64,000 bases of DNA from Ulvibacterium sp965228935 (GCF_965228935.1 NZ_OZ245846.1:2294001-2358000), one strand, 5' to 3'. Shown: positions 26,087-35,152, counted from the stretch's first letter. Notes: generated by a model from the sequence alone, not told the origin. Numbers and translations are program-made.

Positions 26087-27460
26087 ATGAAAAAAGCAAG
26101 TAATGTAGTGCTATCAATTCTACTATTAACAGGAATTTCCCTTTCCGCCCAAGAGAATTGGGAAATGTTATTCAATGGGAAAGACCTGAAAAATTTCGAA
26201 CAACTTAATGGAAATGCCAAATATGAGATTAAGGACGGACAGCTTATCGGAACTTCCAAACTGGGCACCCCCAATAGTTTTATGGCGACAAAAAAAACAT
26301 ATGGGGATTTTATCTTGGAGTTCGACGTATTTGTTGAAAATGGATTGAACTCAGGGGTTCAATTTCGAAGTCTAAGCTTGCCAGATTATAATAACGGTAG
26401 GGTACACGGCTATCAGTGCGAAATTGAAACAAGCTCAAGAAAATGGGCAGGGGGAGTCTATGATGAGGCAAGGAATGGATGGCTTTATCCGCTCTCGAGA
26501 AATCAAAAAGGACGGAATGCTTTTGTTCCCGGTCAATGGAACCATTATAGGATAGAGGCTATTGGCAATACCATTCGTACATGGGTCAATGATATCCAAT
26601 GTGCCAATTTGGTGGATGACACAACCGCCGAAGGATTTATCGCTTTTCAAGTTCATAGTATCCGGGATGAAAGTTTGGAAGGTAAAATCGTGAAGTGGAA
26701 AAACATAAGGATCAAGACGACCGATTTGGCCAATTCAAGGAAAGAAATGGATCCTACCGTACCGGAGATTAGTTACTTGGCCAACCAACTATCTGAAAGT
26801 GAAAAACGCAAAGGCTGGCGTTTATTATGGGACGGACGGACAACAGAGGGATGGAGGGGTGCCAAGCTCGATAAATTCCCTGATAAGGGATGGGAAATGA
26901 AGGAGGGTACCCTTACCGTACTTGCCTCGGGTGGCGCGGAATCCAGGAATGGCGGTGACATTGTGACCCTGGATTCCTACAAGGATTTCGAACTGAGTGT
27001 CGATTTTAAAATTTCCGAGGGGGCCAATAGCGGTATTAAATATTTTGTGGATTCCGAGCTCAACAAGGGGGAAGGCTCGGCTATCGGCATGGAATTTCAG
27101 GTATTGGATGACAAGGTACATCCCGATGCCAAACAGGGCAAGAACGGAAATAGGACCGTGGGTTCGTTATACGATTTGATACGCGCCGAGAATACGGACA
27201 GTTCCCGGGGCAAAAATTTCAAGGGTGTCGGGAAATGGAACAATGCCCGGATTGTGGTCAAGGGAGGCCATGTTGAACATTGGTTGAACCAGATTAAGGT
27301 GGTGGAGTTCGATCGCTTTAGCCAAATGTTCAAGGCTCTGGTGGAAAAAAGCAAATACGAAAAATGGGATAATTTCGGTCGTATTCCCGAAGGGCTTATT
27401 TTACTACAGGACCATGGGGATGAGGTTTCCTTTAGGAGCATCAAAATACGAGAATTTTAA
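26087..27460 (+). CDS. Secreted protein with two DUF1080 (3-keto-disaccharide hydrolase-type) domains
   Basis: 457 residues, signal peptide MKKASNVVLSILLLTGISLSA cleaved before Gln. Two DUF1080 jelly-roll domains: about 25-210 ('WEMLFNGKDLKNFEQLNG', 'VENGLNSGVQFRSL') and about 240-457 ('GWRLLWDGRTTEGWRGAK', 'SEGANSGIKYFV', 'EFQVLDDKVHPDAKQG'). DUF1080 (PF06439) is annotated as 3-keto-disaccharide hydrolase, acting on glycosides first oxidised at C3. First gene of an operon with a Gfo/Idh-type oxidoreductase that could supply such an oxidation. Periplasmic or exported. Confidence 0.88.
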   Translation: MKKASNVVLSILLLTGISLSAQENWEMLFNGKDLKNFEQLNGNAKYEIKDGQLIGTSKLGTPNSFMATKKTYGDFILEFDVFVENGLNSGVQFRSLSLPDYNNGRVHGYQCEIETSSRKWAGGVYDEARNGWLYPLSRNQKGRNAFVPGQWNHYRIEAIGNTIRTWVNDIQCANLVDDTTAEGFIAFQVHSIRDESLEGKIVKWKNIRIKTTDLANSRKEMDPTVPEISYLANQLSESEKRKGWRLLWDGRTTEGWRGAKLDKFPDKGWEMKEGTLTVLASGGAESRNGGDIVTLDSYKDFELSVDFKISEGANSGIKYFVDSELNKGEGSAIGMEFQVLDDKVHPDAKQGKNGNRTVGSLYDLIRAENTDSSRGKNFKGVGKWNNARIVVKGGHVEHWLNQIKVVEFDRFSQMFKALVEKSKYEKWDNFGRIPEGLILLQDHGDEVSFRSIKIREF

Positions 27461-27479
27461 CAAACAAAATCAACTGATC

Positions 27480-28838
27480 ATGAATAGGACAAGACGAAAT
27501 TTTATGCAGAAAACAACATTGGCCTCTAGCGGAATTATTCTGGGTACGGGTGCTATGAGTGCCAAGAGCTATAAAAAAATAATTGGTGCCAACGACCGTG
27601 TCCGCGTGGGCATTGTGGGATTTTCGAACAGGGCCAAGGGCGCTTTGATACCAGCTTTTAACGGGCATAGCAAGGCGCAGAATTTTGAAATTGTCGGGGT
27701 ATCCGATATATGGAACAGAAGACGCGATGAGGGGGCCGCCTTTATAAAAGAAAAGACGGGCAACAAAATAACACAATGGCGTAATAATGAGGAGATGTAT
27801 GATAAGAACAAAATCGATGCGGTGATTATTTCCACTGCCGATTTTCAGCATGCACTTCACACCGTTGAGGCGGCCAAGGCCAAAAAGGATGTATACTGTG
27901 AAAAGCCCTTTGCGGAGACCATGGCGGATGCCCGTATTGGTATGAAAGCGGTAAAGGATTCCGGAATCGTTTTTCAAATAGGTTCACAAAGACGTAGCGG
28001 TGCCAATTATCACGCTGCCGAGGATTTCATTAAATCCGGAAAGTTCGGGGATATCGTCATGGTGGAAATGACCTGGAACGTAAATCAGCCCGGGAGGTGG
28101 CGTTTACCGAAATTGACCAGTGAAATTAAGGAGTCCGATACGGACTGGAAACGCTATCAAATGAATCGGCCACCAGCGGATTGGGATCCGAGAAAGTATT
28201 TGGAGTATCGCTTGTTCTGGCCGTATTCCTCTGGAATTCCCGGTCAATGGATGTCCCACCAGATCGATACGGTACATTGGTTCTCCGGGTTAAACCATCC
28301 GAGAAGTGTTGCTGCCAATGGGGGTATTTATTTGTGGAAGGATGGGCGGAAAAACTTCGATACCATGTCGGCCGTCTTTGATTATGGTCCCTCCAACGAT
28401 CCAAATTCAGGATTCCAGGTTACCTATTCCTCCCGCTTTACAAATTCGGCCGGTGGTACCAAGGAAATCTATTACTCCAATGCGGGGGAATTGAACCTGG
28501 ATACGAACAAAGTAAGTGATAACGGTGGGTTGTCCGAGAGGCATGCGAGCGCTATGGGAATGAAGCCGAATAAGTTAAAGGGCTTCAATCTTTCCGAGAA
28601 TGCCCCAAAAGTAGTGACATCGGCCAACACCGGAGCGGATAATATGACTTCATTGCATATGTTAAACTGGATGGAATGTGTCCGAAGCCGTAAGACCACC
28701 AATGGTCCGGTAGAGGCGGGCTACAATCATTCCATTGCCAATATCATGACCACGGCTGCCTTGCGAACCGGTTTAAAAGCTACTTTCGACGAAAAGAATC
28801 AAGATGTTCTGGCTGGCGGAAAAGTGTTCAAATATTGA
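27480..28838 (+). CDS. Gfo/Idh/MocA-family oxidoreductase with Tat signal
   Basis: 452 residues from the ATG at 27480; the earlier in-frame ATG at 27414 lies inside the previous gene. The N-terminus MNRTRRNFMQKTTLASSGI has the twin-arginine motif, so the protein is probably exported already folded. 'RVRVGIVGFSNRAKGALIPA' is the Rossmann motif and 'KDVYCEKPFAETMADA' the conserved EKP motif. NAD(P)-type dehydrogenase acting on sugars. Placed between DUF1080 and DUF6807 genes, consistent with C3 oxidation of a glycoside. Substrate unknown. Confidence 0.92.
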   Translation: MNRTRRNFMQKTTLASSGIILGTGAMSAKSYKKIIGANDRVRVGIVGFSNRAKGALIPAFNGHSKAQNFEIVGVSDIWNRRRDEGAAFIKEKTGNKITQWRNNEEMYDKNKIDAVIISTADFQHALHTVEAAKAKKDVYCEKPFAETMADARIGMKAVKDSGIVFQIGSQRRSGANYHAAEDFIKSGKFGDIVMVEMTWNVNQPGRWRLPKLTSEIKESDTDWKRYQMNRPPADWDPRKYLEYRLFWPYSSGIPGQWMSHQIDTVHWFSGLNHPRSVAANGGIYLWKDGRKNFDTMSAVFDYGPSNDPNSGFQVTYSSRFTNSAGGTKEIYYSNAGELNLDTNKVSDNGGLSERHASAMGMKPNKLKGFNLSENAPKVVTSANTGADNMTSLHMLNWMECVRSRKTTNGPVEAGYNHSIANIMTTAALRTGLKATFDEKNQDVLAGGKVFKY

Positions 28839-29938
28839 TGATGCGCATGTTGAATTTATTTAAGAAGACATTTTATCGTTACATAGTCTTTGCTTTTTTA
28901 CTGGTTTCCTGTAAGGAGGTAAAAAATACAGCTACTACAGGTAATACGACATCCGAGGCGGGTATGCCCGTATTGTCCAAGGTGAAATTTTCCAAGGATG
29001 ATACCAACAAGAAAGTTGATATTACTATTAATGGCAAGAAGTTCACAAGCTATATATATGACGGACAGACGCCCAAGCCGATTTTGTATCCGCTTATTAC
29101 CAAAAGCGGCAAAACGGTTACCCGGGGTTTTCCCTATGACCCCAGACCCAATGAGCGTGTTGACCATCCGCATCACGCAGGGCATTGGTTAAACTATGGG
29201 GATGTAAACGGATTGGATTTTTGGAATAATTCCTACGCAATCCCAGAGGAGAAAAAACAAGAATATGGTACAATTTACCATCAGGAGATTCTACAGAGTG
29301 ATGATGATAGTGGCATCTTAAAAATAAGGGCAATTTGGCGTTCTCCCGATAATGTTGATTTGATGGAGGAGATAACGGAGTTTACATTTTCCGAAAAGGG
29401 AGATACCAGGATCATAGACCGTATAACGACCCTTAATGCCCTGGAGGATGTTTCCTTTAAGGATAACAAGGAAGGAATGATCGCCGTCCGAGTGGCCCGC
29501 GAACTGGAATTGGTTTCGGATAAACCGGCACTCTATACGGATGCTGCGGGAAATGTGACGGAAGTGGAGGCCTTGAATAATGAAGGTGTAAACGGCAACT
29601 ATTTTAGCAGCGAAGGTCTAACGGGAAATGATGTCTGGGGTACGCGTAATAAATGGGTTAAATTGGAAAGTACTATTGAGGGTGAGACCGTGTCCATCAC
29701 CATATTGGATCATAAGAAAAATATAGGATACCCCACCTATTGGCATGCCAGGGGTTATGGACTTTTTGCCGCAAATCCTTTGGGACAGGCTATTTTTTCC
29801 GAGGGAAAGGAAGTTTTAAATTTCAAGTTGAACGAAAATGAATCGGTAACTTTTAAGTACCGTATTTTAATCCATAACGGTTCCAAGCTGACCAAGGATG
29901 CCCTGGATCTTTCATTTGAAGAGTTCAATGCGAAGTAA
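28838..29938 (+). CDS. DUF6807 (PmoA-like) lipoprotein
   Basis: 366 residues from ATG 28838, overlapping the previous stop by one base (TGATG), so translationally coupled. 'YIVFAFLLVSCKE' is a lipoprotein signal. 'RPNERVDHPHHAGHWLNYGD' and 'VNGLDFWNNS' are the conserved His-rich motif of the DUF6807/PmoA family, a beta-sandwich group often found with Gfo/Idh and DUF1080 genes. Biochemical role not established to my knowledge. Confidence 0.8.
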   Translation: MMRMLNLFKKTFYRYIVFAFLLVSCKEVKNTATTGNTTSEAGMPVLSKVKFSKDDTNKKVDITINGKKFTSYIYDGQTPKPILYPLITKSGKTVTRGFPYDPRPNERVDHPHHAGHWLNYGDVNGLDFWNNSYAIPEEKKQEYGTIYHQEILQSDDDSGILKIRAIWRSPDNVDLMEEITEFTFSEKGDTRIIDRITTLNALEDVSFKDNKEGMIAVRVARELELVSDKPALYTDAAGNVTEVEALNNEGVNGNYFSSEGLTGNDVWGTRNKWVKLESTIEGETVSITILDHKKNIGYPTYWHARGYGLFAANPLGQAIFSEGKEVLNFKLNENESVTFKYRILIHNGSKLTKDALDLSFEEFNAK

Positions 29939-29963
29939 GGTTAACATTTTAAAATTTAGAGAA

Positions 29964-30569
29964 ATGAAGTCTACGTATTCCCTGATTTGTACATTGATGC
30001 TCGTAGCCATGGCTTTCGGACAAGGGACCGACTACAAAATGGAGACCCTATTTGATGGTAGGGACCTAAAGCAGTGGCAAGTACCCAATAATAATGTTTG
30101 GTGGATCATTGAGGGTGATGCGCTCTGGGCAAAAAGTGACCCCGATCAAAAGGGTTCCATATTATGGACGAAGAAGGAATACGATGACTTTGTTGTTCAA
30201 TTGGATTTTAAATTCGGTAAAGGCACTATTGATTCGGGTATTTTTATGCGGGGCGAGGATGAGCGGAACGTACAAATTCAAATCGGGATATCGGGCTCAT
30301 TAAAAAGGGATATGACGGCTTCGCCCTATGTGCCCAAATCGGGATATCCGGTAGAGGCCGATGGCGTAAACGAACTTTTGAAAATGGATCGATGGAACAC
30401 CATAAAAGCGATGACCGTTGGCAATACCTATAGGGTATGGCTTAACGGACAAGAAGTAATGAACTATACCTTGGAAAAAGCCAACTTAAAAGGCCCCGTG
30501 GGCCTTCAATTGCATCCAGGAAGGGATATGACCATACAGTTCAGGAATATTGCAATAGCCGAATTGTGA
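29964..30569 (+). CDS. Secreted single-domain DUF1080 protein
   Basis: 201 residues from the ATG at 29964 (signal MKSTYSLICTLMLVAMAFG). An earlier ATG at 29898 lies in the previous gene and would hide the signal. One DUF1080 domain: 'METLFDGRDLKQWQVPNNN', 'GTIDSGIFMRGEDERNVQIQ', 'YRVWLNGQEVMNYTLE', 'GPVGLQLHPGRDMTIQFRNI'. Probably works with the two-domain DUF1080 protein of the same operon. Followed 84 bp later by the LacI gene. Confidence 0.87.
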   Translation: MKSTYSLICTLMLVAMAFGQGTDYKMETLFDGRDLKQWQVPNNNVWWIIEGDALWAKSDPDQKGSILWTKKEYDDFVVQLDFKFGKGTIDSGIFMRGEDERNVQIQIGISGSLKRDMTASPYVPKSGYPVEADGVNELLKMDRWNTIKAMTVGNTYRVWLNGQEVMNYTLEKANLKGPVGLQLHPGRDMTIQFRNIAIAEL

Positions 30570-30653
30570 TTATTTTACTATTGCCATTTTCTTCTTCTTT
30601 ATAAAGTGTTGTATATTAGAAGTTTACCAAACCAACTAATTCCTTAGGGAGGC

Positions 30654-31676
30654 ATGGGCATAAAGAAAATAGCGGAACTTGCAAAGGTGTCGATAGGCAC
30701 TGTGGATCGTGTATTGCACAATAGAAAAGGTGTTTCCAAAGAAACCGAAAAAAGGGTACGCGAGGTTATCAAGGAAATCGGCTATACAAAGAATACTACG
30801 GCCAGCCGATTGAAATTGGCCTCGGTTAAAAAGATAAAATTTGCCGTATTGATTCCGGAAGCAAAAAGCAAGTGGAATTATTGGAAACTCCCCAAAAAAG
30901 GTATCGAGCAGGCAGTAAAGGAATTGAAGGAACTTGGCGTAGCGGTGGACAATTATCTGTTTCTGGATTCGTCATCCTTCAACAATCTGGCAAAACAGAT
31001 TTTCCTAAAGAACTATGATGCCATAGTAACGGTACCATTCTTTAAAAAAGAAAGCAATTCATTACTTGAACGCGCAAAAAGAAAGAAAATACCTGTAGTA
31101 TTTCTGGATACTGAGGTAGAACTTGAAGGTCCTGCCTGTTTTATCCGTCAGGATTCCCATAAAGCAGGTAGGGTTGCCGGAAGGTTACTTCATGGTCTCA
31201 TGGGCGTAAAGGGCGATTATTTTGTGGTCAATATGTTGAATGACCGCGGTATTCATGCCAATAATATACAGCGTGAGCAAGGGTTTAGGGAGTTTTTTAA
31301 GACGATTAACGAGAAGGTAACCATTCATACGATTAACTATTCTTTGAACGATGAATTCAAAGTAACGACCGAAATGGAGGCTTGGTTCGGCAAGGACAAT
31401 CCGAAAGGAATGTTCGTAACAAACTCAAAATCGCATTTATTACCTAAAATATTGGAGCAATACCAAGTGAAAAACACCTTTATTGTGGGTTTTGATCTGA
31501 ACAGGCAAAATTTGGAATATTTAAAGGAGGGCAAGATTAGTTTTTTGATCAACCAACAACCCAAATACCAGGGGTATGCTGCTATAAAGAGTCTTTTCAA
31601 TTTTATTACCAAGCAGGATGGTTCTGAACTAAACCTTGATATTCCCGTAGAAATCATAGTCAAGGAGAATACTTGA
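30654..31676 (+). CDS. LacI-family transcriptional regulator
   Basis: 340 residues. N-terminal HTH 'IKKIAELAKVSIGTVDRVLH' with hinge 'IGYTKNTTASRLKLASVKK', then a periplasmic-binding-like ligand domain ('FAVLIPEAKSKWNYWKLPKK', 'RVAGRLLHGLMGVKGDYFVV', 'NTFIVGFDLNRQNLEYLKEG'). Belongs to the D-R-V-L-H variant of LacI HTHs. GGGAGG stands 2 bp before the ATG, too close for a normal Shine-Dalgarno site. Likely regulates the DUF1080 operon just upstream and, by operator similarity, the SusCD pair at 40637-45435. Confidence 0.9.
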   Translation: MGIKKIAELAKVSIGTVDRVLHNRKGVSKETEKRVREVIKEIGYTKNTTASRLKLASVKKIKFAVLIPEAKSKWNYWKLPKKGIEQAVKELKELGVAVDNYLFLDSSSFNNLAKQIFLKNYDAIVTVPFFKKESNSLLERAKRKKIPVVFLDTEVELEGPACFIRQDSHKAGRVAGRLLHGLMGVKGDYFVVNMLNDRGIHANNIQREQGFREFFKTINEKVTIHTINYSLNDEFKVTTEMEAWFGKDNPKGMFVTNSKSHLLPKILEQYQVKNTFIVGFDLNRQNLEYLKEGKISFLINQQPKYQGYAAIKSLFNFITKQDGSELNLDIPVEIIVKENT

Positions 31677-31976
31677 ATTAATCAAGAATATTTAGACTAG
31701 TCTAACTTATTGATTTTCATTGCGCTAATCCATAGCTTGTTATAATGAAACCTCGTTTTTGGAAAATACGGCCAGATGTTGACGGGAATCTCCTCTCGCC
31801 AACTCTAGATTGTGCTTTTTCGTATTTGATTAGGCAGTATATCCCGGGCCGTTCCCTAGCGATAACTTATAAGGGTTTTCAACCTGAAGAAACATGACAG
31901 GGAATCGTGTGGTATTTTTTCAACCCAGGGAAATCCATGCCTTTTATCCCTAAATATCACTATCCCGAGGGAAACA
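31677..31976. other. Gap between convergent LacI and response-regulator genes
   Basis: Contains one 50-codon ATG frame (31745-31897, plus) without recognisable features; I do not support it as a gene. No clear terminator seen. Confidence 0.4.
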
Positions 31977-32648
31977 TTAAATAAAACCCATTTCCTTAGC
32001 TTTTAGCAAAAGTTCCCTGTTACCGCCGCTACCATCTACTTCAAAACACATTTTTAACCTTTTTTTCTTCCTTTGGATTGAAGCTAGAGAAAGTGGTAAC
32101 AAATTTGGCATATCTTTGGTTTTTTCACCGTTCGATAGCAAAAACAAAATTCGCCTATCCATGTCGTCCAAATAAATGTCCGTAGTATTCCGCTTTCTTA
32201 TCAACTTGCTTACTTGTCTACTATAATAGGTATTTCCCTGAACTACTGCTGTTACGGCATTGTGGAGCACTTCCTCACTTAGGTCGCATTTGATCAATAG
32301 ACCATCGGGATCCAAATACTTCAACAAGCAGCTTATACGGTAATTATCGTTAAGTGCGGTAATAACAATAATCTTGGTTGCTTTATGGGTTTTTTTAATT
32401 TTCCTGCCAAGATCCTCTCCTGAAATCAAGGAGGGATATTTTTTTGAAGGAGGTAAGCGAATATCCAAAATAATCACGTCATAAGGACGGACGGAAGATT
32501 CATTGTTTAACAAGAAAAGTGCATCATCAATGTTGTGGGCTTCATCAACCTCAAGATAAGAATTTTTGAAATTTTCCAACACGGTCTTATAACCGCGGAC
32601 AACAATAGGATGATCATCTATAACAAGCAAATTGATTTTTGGAATCAT
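31977..32648 (-). CDS. Orphan response regulator (receiver plus LuxR-like HTH)
   Basis: 223 residues. Receiver domain about 5-130 with Asp11, Asp12, phospho-acceptor Asp62 in 'DVIILDIRLPP' and the conserved Lys in 'DGLLIKCDLS'. The C-terminal about 155-215 ('RRILFLLSNGEKTKDMPNLL', 'SLASIQRKKKRLKM') resembles a diverged LuxR/NarL-type HTH. No histidine kinase gene is adjacent. It is divergent from the C39/VKOR/thioredoxin gene across a 421-bp AT-rich region, so it may control the peptide cluster. Confidence 0.8.
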   Translation of the reverse strand: MIPKINLLVIDDHPIVVRGYKTVLENFKNSYLEVDEAHNIDDALFLLNNESSVRPYDVIILDIRLPPSKKYPSLISGEDLGRKIKKTHKATKIIVITALNDNYRISCLLKYLDPDGLLIKCDLSEEVLHNAVTAVVQGNTYYSRQVSKLIRKRNTTDIYLDDMDRRILFLLSNGEKTKDMPNLLPLSLASIQRKKKRLKMCFEVDGSGGNRELLLKAKEMGFI

Positions 32649-33069
32649 GTTTATATGATTTGGGCAAGCTTAATAAAAACTATTGCAAAGCCTAAAACAT
32701 GTGAGCGGGTCTTCATACAGTTATACATCATTAAAAATCTGTATCAGAAATGAAAAACAAAGGTTGTCTTCCAAAATTTATAACTGAGCTACTAAAGCAA
32801 AACGATGCCAAGATTTGAAAGTTTTAAGTTAATACAATAACTATCCTCTTTTAATATGAAAATACGAAAAAACGGCATTAAATAATAATATAATACATTA
32901 AAAAATGTAAGAAAAAACATAAATACTATTTTTCATATTCAACCTGTGCAAATACCAAAAATTGAGGCTTAACCCCTCAATAGTTGAGAGGACTATTGTC
33001 ATGGTGGTTCTACAAGAATAGTACTTTTATCAAAAGATTTAACTCCTTCCTAAGTATTATATCGCATTT
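32649..33069. promoter_or_regulatory. Divergent AT-rich intergenic region before the peptide cluster
   Basis: No gene seen. Extremely AT-rich from about 32820 to 32955. A small inverted repeat ATTGAGG-CTTAACC-CCTCAAT lies at 32961-32981, about 90 bp before the plus-strand gene, possibly an operator or leader hairpin. Promoters for both flanking genes should be here, but I could not pick convincing -33/-7 boxes. Confidence 0.4.
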
Positions 33070-34644
33070 ATGGATAACTGCCTGAATATCACAAAACAAT
33101 TGTTAAAATCCCTACAAATCGATTTTACGCAACAATTCTTGGAAGATGCCATATTGGCCCATCCGGAACATCCTAGTATGCTTTGTATTTCTGACACTTT
33201 GGACAAATACGCTATCGAAAATCTAGCCGTCAAGGTAAATGGAGAAAAACTGCTCGAACTGCCCCTTCCCTGTATCGTAGAGGTTTCCGACAGGGGAGGT
33301 ATGTTCAAGGTACTTGTTGACCTTACGGATAATGTCGTGAGTTATCTAGATGATAAAGGAAAGGCTGTTGAGACTTCAAAAGCAGAGTTCCTTAATAGAT
33401 GGACGGGGGTTTGTCTATTGGCAGAAGTGTCCGAGAATTCAGGAGAACCTGACATTAGAAAGAAACGCAACGAGAAACGGACTTATTCCATTTTGAAATG
33501 GGCATGCGTGCTTCTCTTCGGGGTGTGGGTGCTTATAGATCCTTTGTATTCAATTGGTTATACAGAAACAGCTCTTCCCTTCGTCCTGTATTTTGGATTG
33601 AAATTGATAGGGCTCTCGGTGGGAGTATTATTGCTTTGGTATGAAGTGGACAGGTACAACCCGACCTTACAGAAGTTTTGTTCAGGAGGTAAAAAGTTGA
33701 ATTGCGACTCCGTTTTGAGATCCAAACATGCAACATTGTTCAATGGAAGGCTAAGCTTGGGCTTGTTGGGTTTTTCCTATTTTTTCGGGACGTTGTCCTT
33801 TTTACTTATCAATGGGTTTCACCAGTCTTCATTGACACCTTTATCCTATCTGAGCTTTGCTACCTTTCCGGTGGTGGCCCTATCAGCTTATTACCAAGGC
33901 TTTGTTGTTAAGCAATGGTGCAAGTTCTGTATTGTAGTACAATCTGTATTGGTACTGGAAATGGCGACCGCTTTTTTCTGGGACTTGCATTTGGTCAGAA
34001 CAGAGCTCGTTTCCCTCCTGCCGTTGATGGCCTTATTACTTTTGCCAATTCCGGTATGGCAATGGCTCAAGCCTTTATTGAATAAAGAAAAGGAAACCCT
34101 TTTAGTTCAAAGAAGTCTCAAAAAAATCAAAAACAACCCTACTGTTTTACAGGGTCTTTTGTCTAAGACCAGAAAGATTCAAAATAGCACGGAAGGACTG
34201 GGAATCTCATTTACCAATACTACCGCGAAATTTAATGTTGTCAAAGTATGCCACCCATATTGCGGCCCTTGTGCCAAGGCACATCCTATCTTGGAAGAAC
34301 TTCGTGAAAAGGGCTTGATTAATCTGCAAATACTATTTGTTTCGGGTACTGACAAAAATGACCCACAGCTAAAGCCTGTCAGGCATTTTCTTGCCTTAGA
34401 CGACCGCGAAAATAGCATTCTAAAAGCTCTTAACGATTGGTACCTCTCGGAAACAAAGGATTATGAACTCTTTTGCCTAAAATATCCTATGAACGGTGAA
34501 TTGGAATTTCAAGACCAAAAAATAGATTCGATGCGCCAATGGTGCGATATAGAGCAAATAAGTCATACTCCGACAATTTTTATCAATGGGCATGAACTAC
34601 CAAGGGAATATAGTGTGGAAGACTTAAGAGAGGTTTTGACATAG
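33070..34644 (+). CDS. C39-like / VKOR / thioredoxin-like fusion membrane protein
   Basis: 524 residues. About 1-120: peptidase C39-like domain ('HPEHPSMLCISDTLDKYAIE', 'TSKAEFLNRWTGVCLLAE') without an evident N-terminal catalytic Cys motif, so probably inactive. About 135-335: membrane VKOR domain with loop cysteines Cys204/Cys212 ('FCSGGKKLNCDS') and the CxxC Cys284/Cys287 in 'QWCKFCIVV'. About 380-524: thioredoxin-like domain with Cys398-G-P-Cys401 and cis-Pro501 in 'SHTPTIFING'. VKOR-thioredoxin fusions make disulfide bonds outside the cytoplasm. Such fusions occur next to GG-leader peptides in Bacteroidota. Here it probably oxidises the Cys-rich products encoded just downstream. Confidence 0.88.
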   Translation: MDNCLNITKQLLKSLQIDFTQQFLEDAILAHPEHPSMLCISDTLDKYAIENLAVKVNGEKLLELPLPCIVEVSDRGGMFKVLVDLTDNVVSYLDDKGKAVETSKAEFLNRWTGVCLLAEVSENSGEPDIRKKRNEKRTYSILKWACVLLFGVWVLIDPLYSIGYTETALPFVLYFGLKLIGLSVGVLLLWYEVDRYNPTLQKFCSGGKKLNCDSVLRSKHATLFNGRLSLGLLGFSYFFGTLSFLLINGFHQSSLTPLSYLSFATFPVVALSAYYQGFVVKQWCKFCIVVQSVLVLEMATAFFWDLHLVRTELVSLLPLMALLLLPIPVWQWLKPLLNKEKETLLVQRSLKKIKNNPTVLQGLLSKTRKIQNSTEGLGISFTNTTAKFNVVKVCHPYCGPCAKAHPILEELREKGLINLQILFVSGTDKNDPQLKPVRHFLALDDRENSILKALNDWYLSETKDYELFCLKYPMNGELEFQDQKIDSMRQWCDIEQISHTPTIFINGHELPREYSVEDLREVLT

Positions 34645-34656
34645 AAAGAGCAAAAA

Positions 34657-34728
34657 CGGCCAAGGAAAATCCCTGACCGAATAAACGATATTGCTTTCGC
34701 GAAGCATGGGCCGAAACCTTGATGGCCC
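34657..34728 (+). promoter_or_regulatory. Structured leader RNA of precursor gene 1 (copy 1)
   Basis: Three consecutive hairpins: an imperfect one in CGG...CCG (34657-34679), TGCTT-TCGCG-AAGCA (34692-34706), and GGGCC (34708-34712) pairing with GGCCC (34724-34728). The same order occurs before precursor 2, where the last stem is GGACC/GGTCC, a compensatory change. The first hairpin is flanked by T-runs only on the minus strand (reads as CGG...CCG-TTTTTG there), so it could also stop antisense transcription. Confidence 0.6.
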
Positions 34729-34770
34729 CTAAACGTTCAGGGCAAATCTAATATTTTAAATTTTTCTATT

Positions 34771-34977
34771 ATGAAAAAATTGAGTCTAAAAAAGATGAAT
34801 CTTGTAGAAGGCAAGATTCTTGAAAAAGAACAGCAAAAAACTATTTTTGGTGGTTATGGCTCAGGCGATGCCAGGTGTTTATGCAATCACCAAGGGCTAC
34901 TTGGAGGGCCTTGTGATAATTGTCACACTAGATGTCGTAATGCCGGAGGTTGGAGCGGCGAGTGTGTATACGTTTAA
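34771..34977 (+). CDS. GG-leader natural-product precursor peptide 1 (Cys-rich core)
   Basis: 68 residues. Leader 1-28 (MKKLSLKKMNL..., ending 'QQKTIFGG') fits the Bacteroidota GG-type natural-product precursor pattern (TIGR04149-like, 'MKKLkLkklnl...l...ekk.i.GG'), to be cut after Gly27-Gly28. Core 29-68 starts YGSGD and holds six cysteines (36, 38, 48, 51, 55, 65), including C-L-C and C-x2-C-x3-C, two Tyr (29, 67) and few Ser/Thr. The even Cys number and the VKOR/thioredoxin gene upstream suggest disulfides. A thioether (lanthionine) product would be limited by only Ser31, Thr53 and Ser62. Function of the product unknown. Confidence 0.82.
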   Translation: MKKLSLKKMNLVEGKILEKEQQKTIFGGYGSGDARCLCNHQGLLGGPCDNCHTRCRNAGGWSGECVYV

Positions 34978-35116
34978 TCTAGTCTATTACCGCGGAATCG
35001 GGGAAGGTATGTTCTTCTAATAGTTCTGTCAAAGTAGTTTTTCTAATTCTTATACTATTTTACTGTTAAGCTAACCCCATTTCCATAATGGGATTACTTT
35101 AAAGTGAATGAAGAAG

Positions 35117-35152
35117 GGAGAAAAGTTGTGGTGGAATTCATGACTTTTCTCC
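35117..35152 (+). terminator. Hairpin downstream of precursor 1
   Basis: GGAGAAAAGT (35117-35126) pairs with ACTTTTCTCC (35143-35152), a 10-bp stem with a 16-nt loop followed by TTGCTTAG. Position 140 bp after the precursor stop suggests a weak terminator or mRNA end. The T-tract is poor. Confidence 0.45.

Noticed and set aside
31745..31897. 50-codon ATG frame between the LacI and response-regulator genes
   Set aside because: No similarity pattern, no start signals; chance frames of this size are common.
34820..35020. Second frame overlapping precursor 1
   Set aside because: Out of frame with the recognisable GG leader and without protein features.
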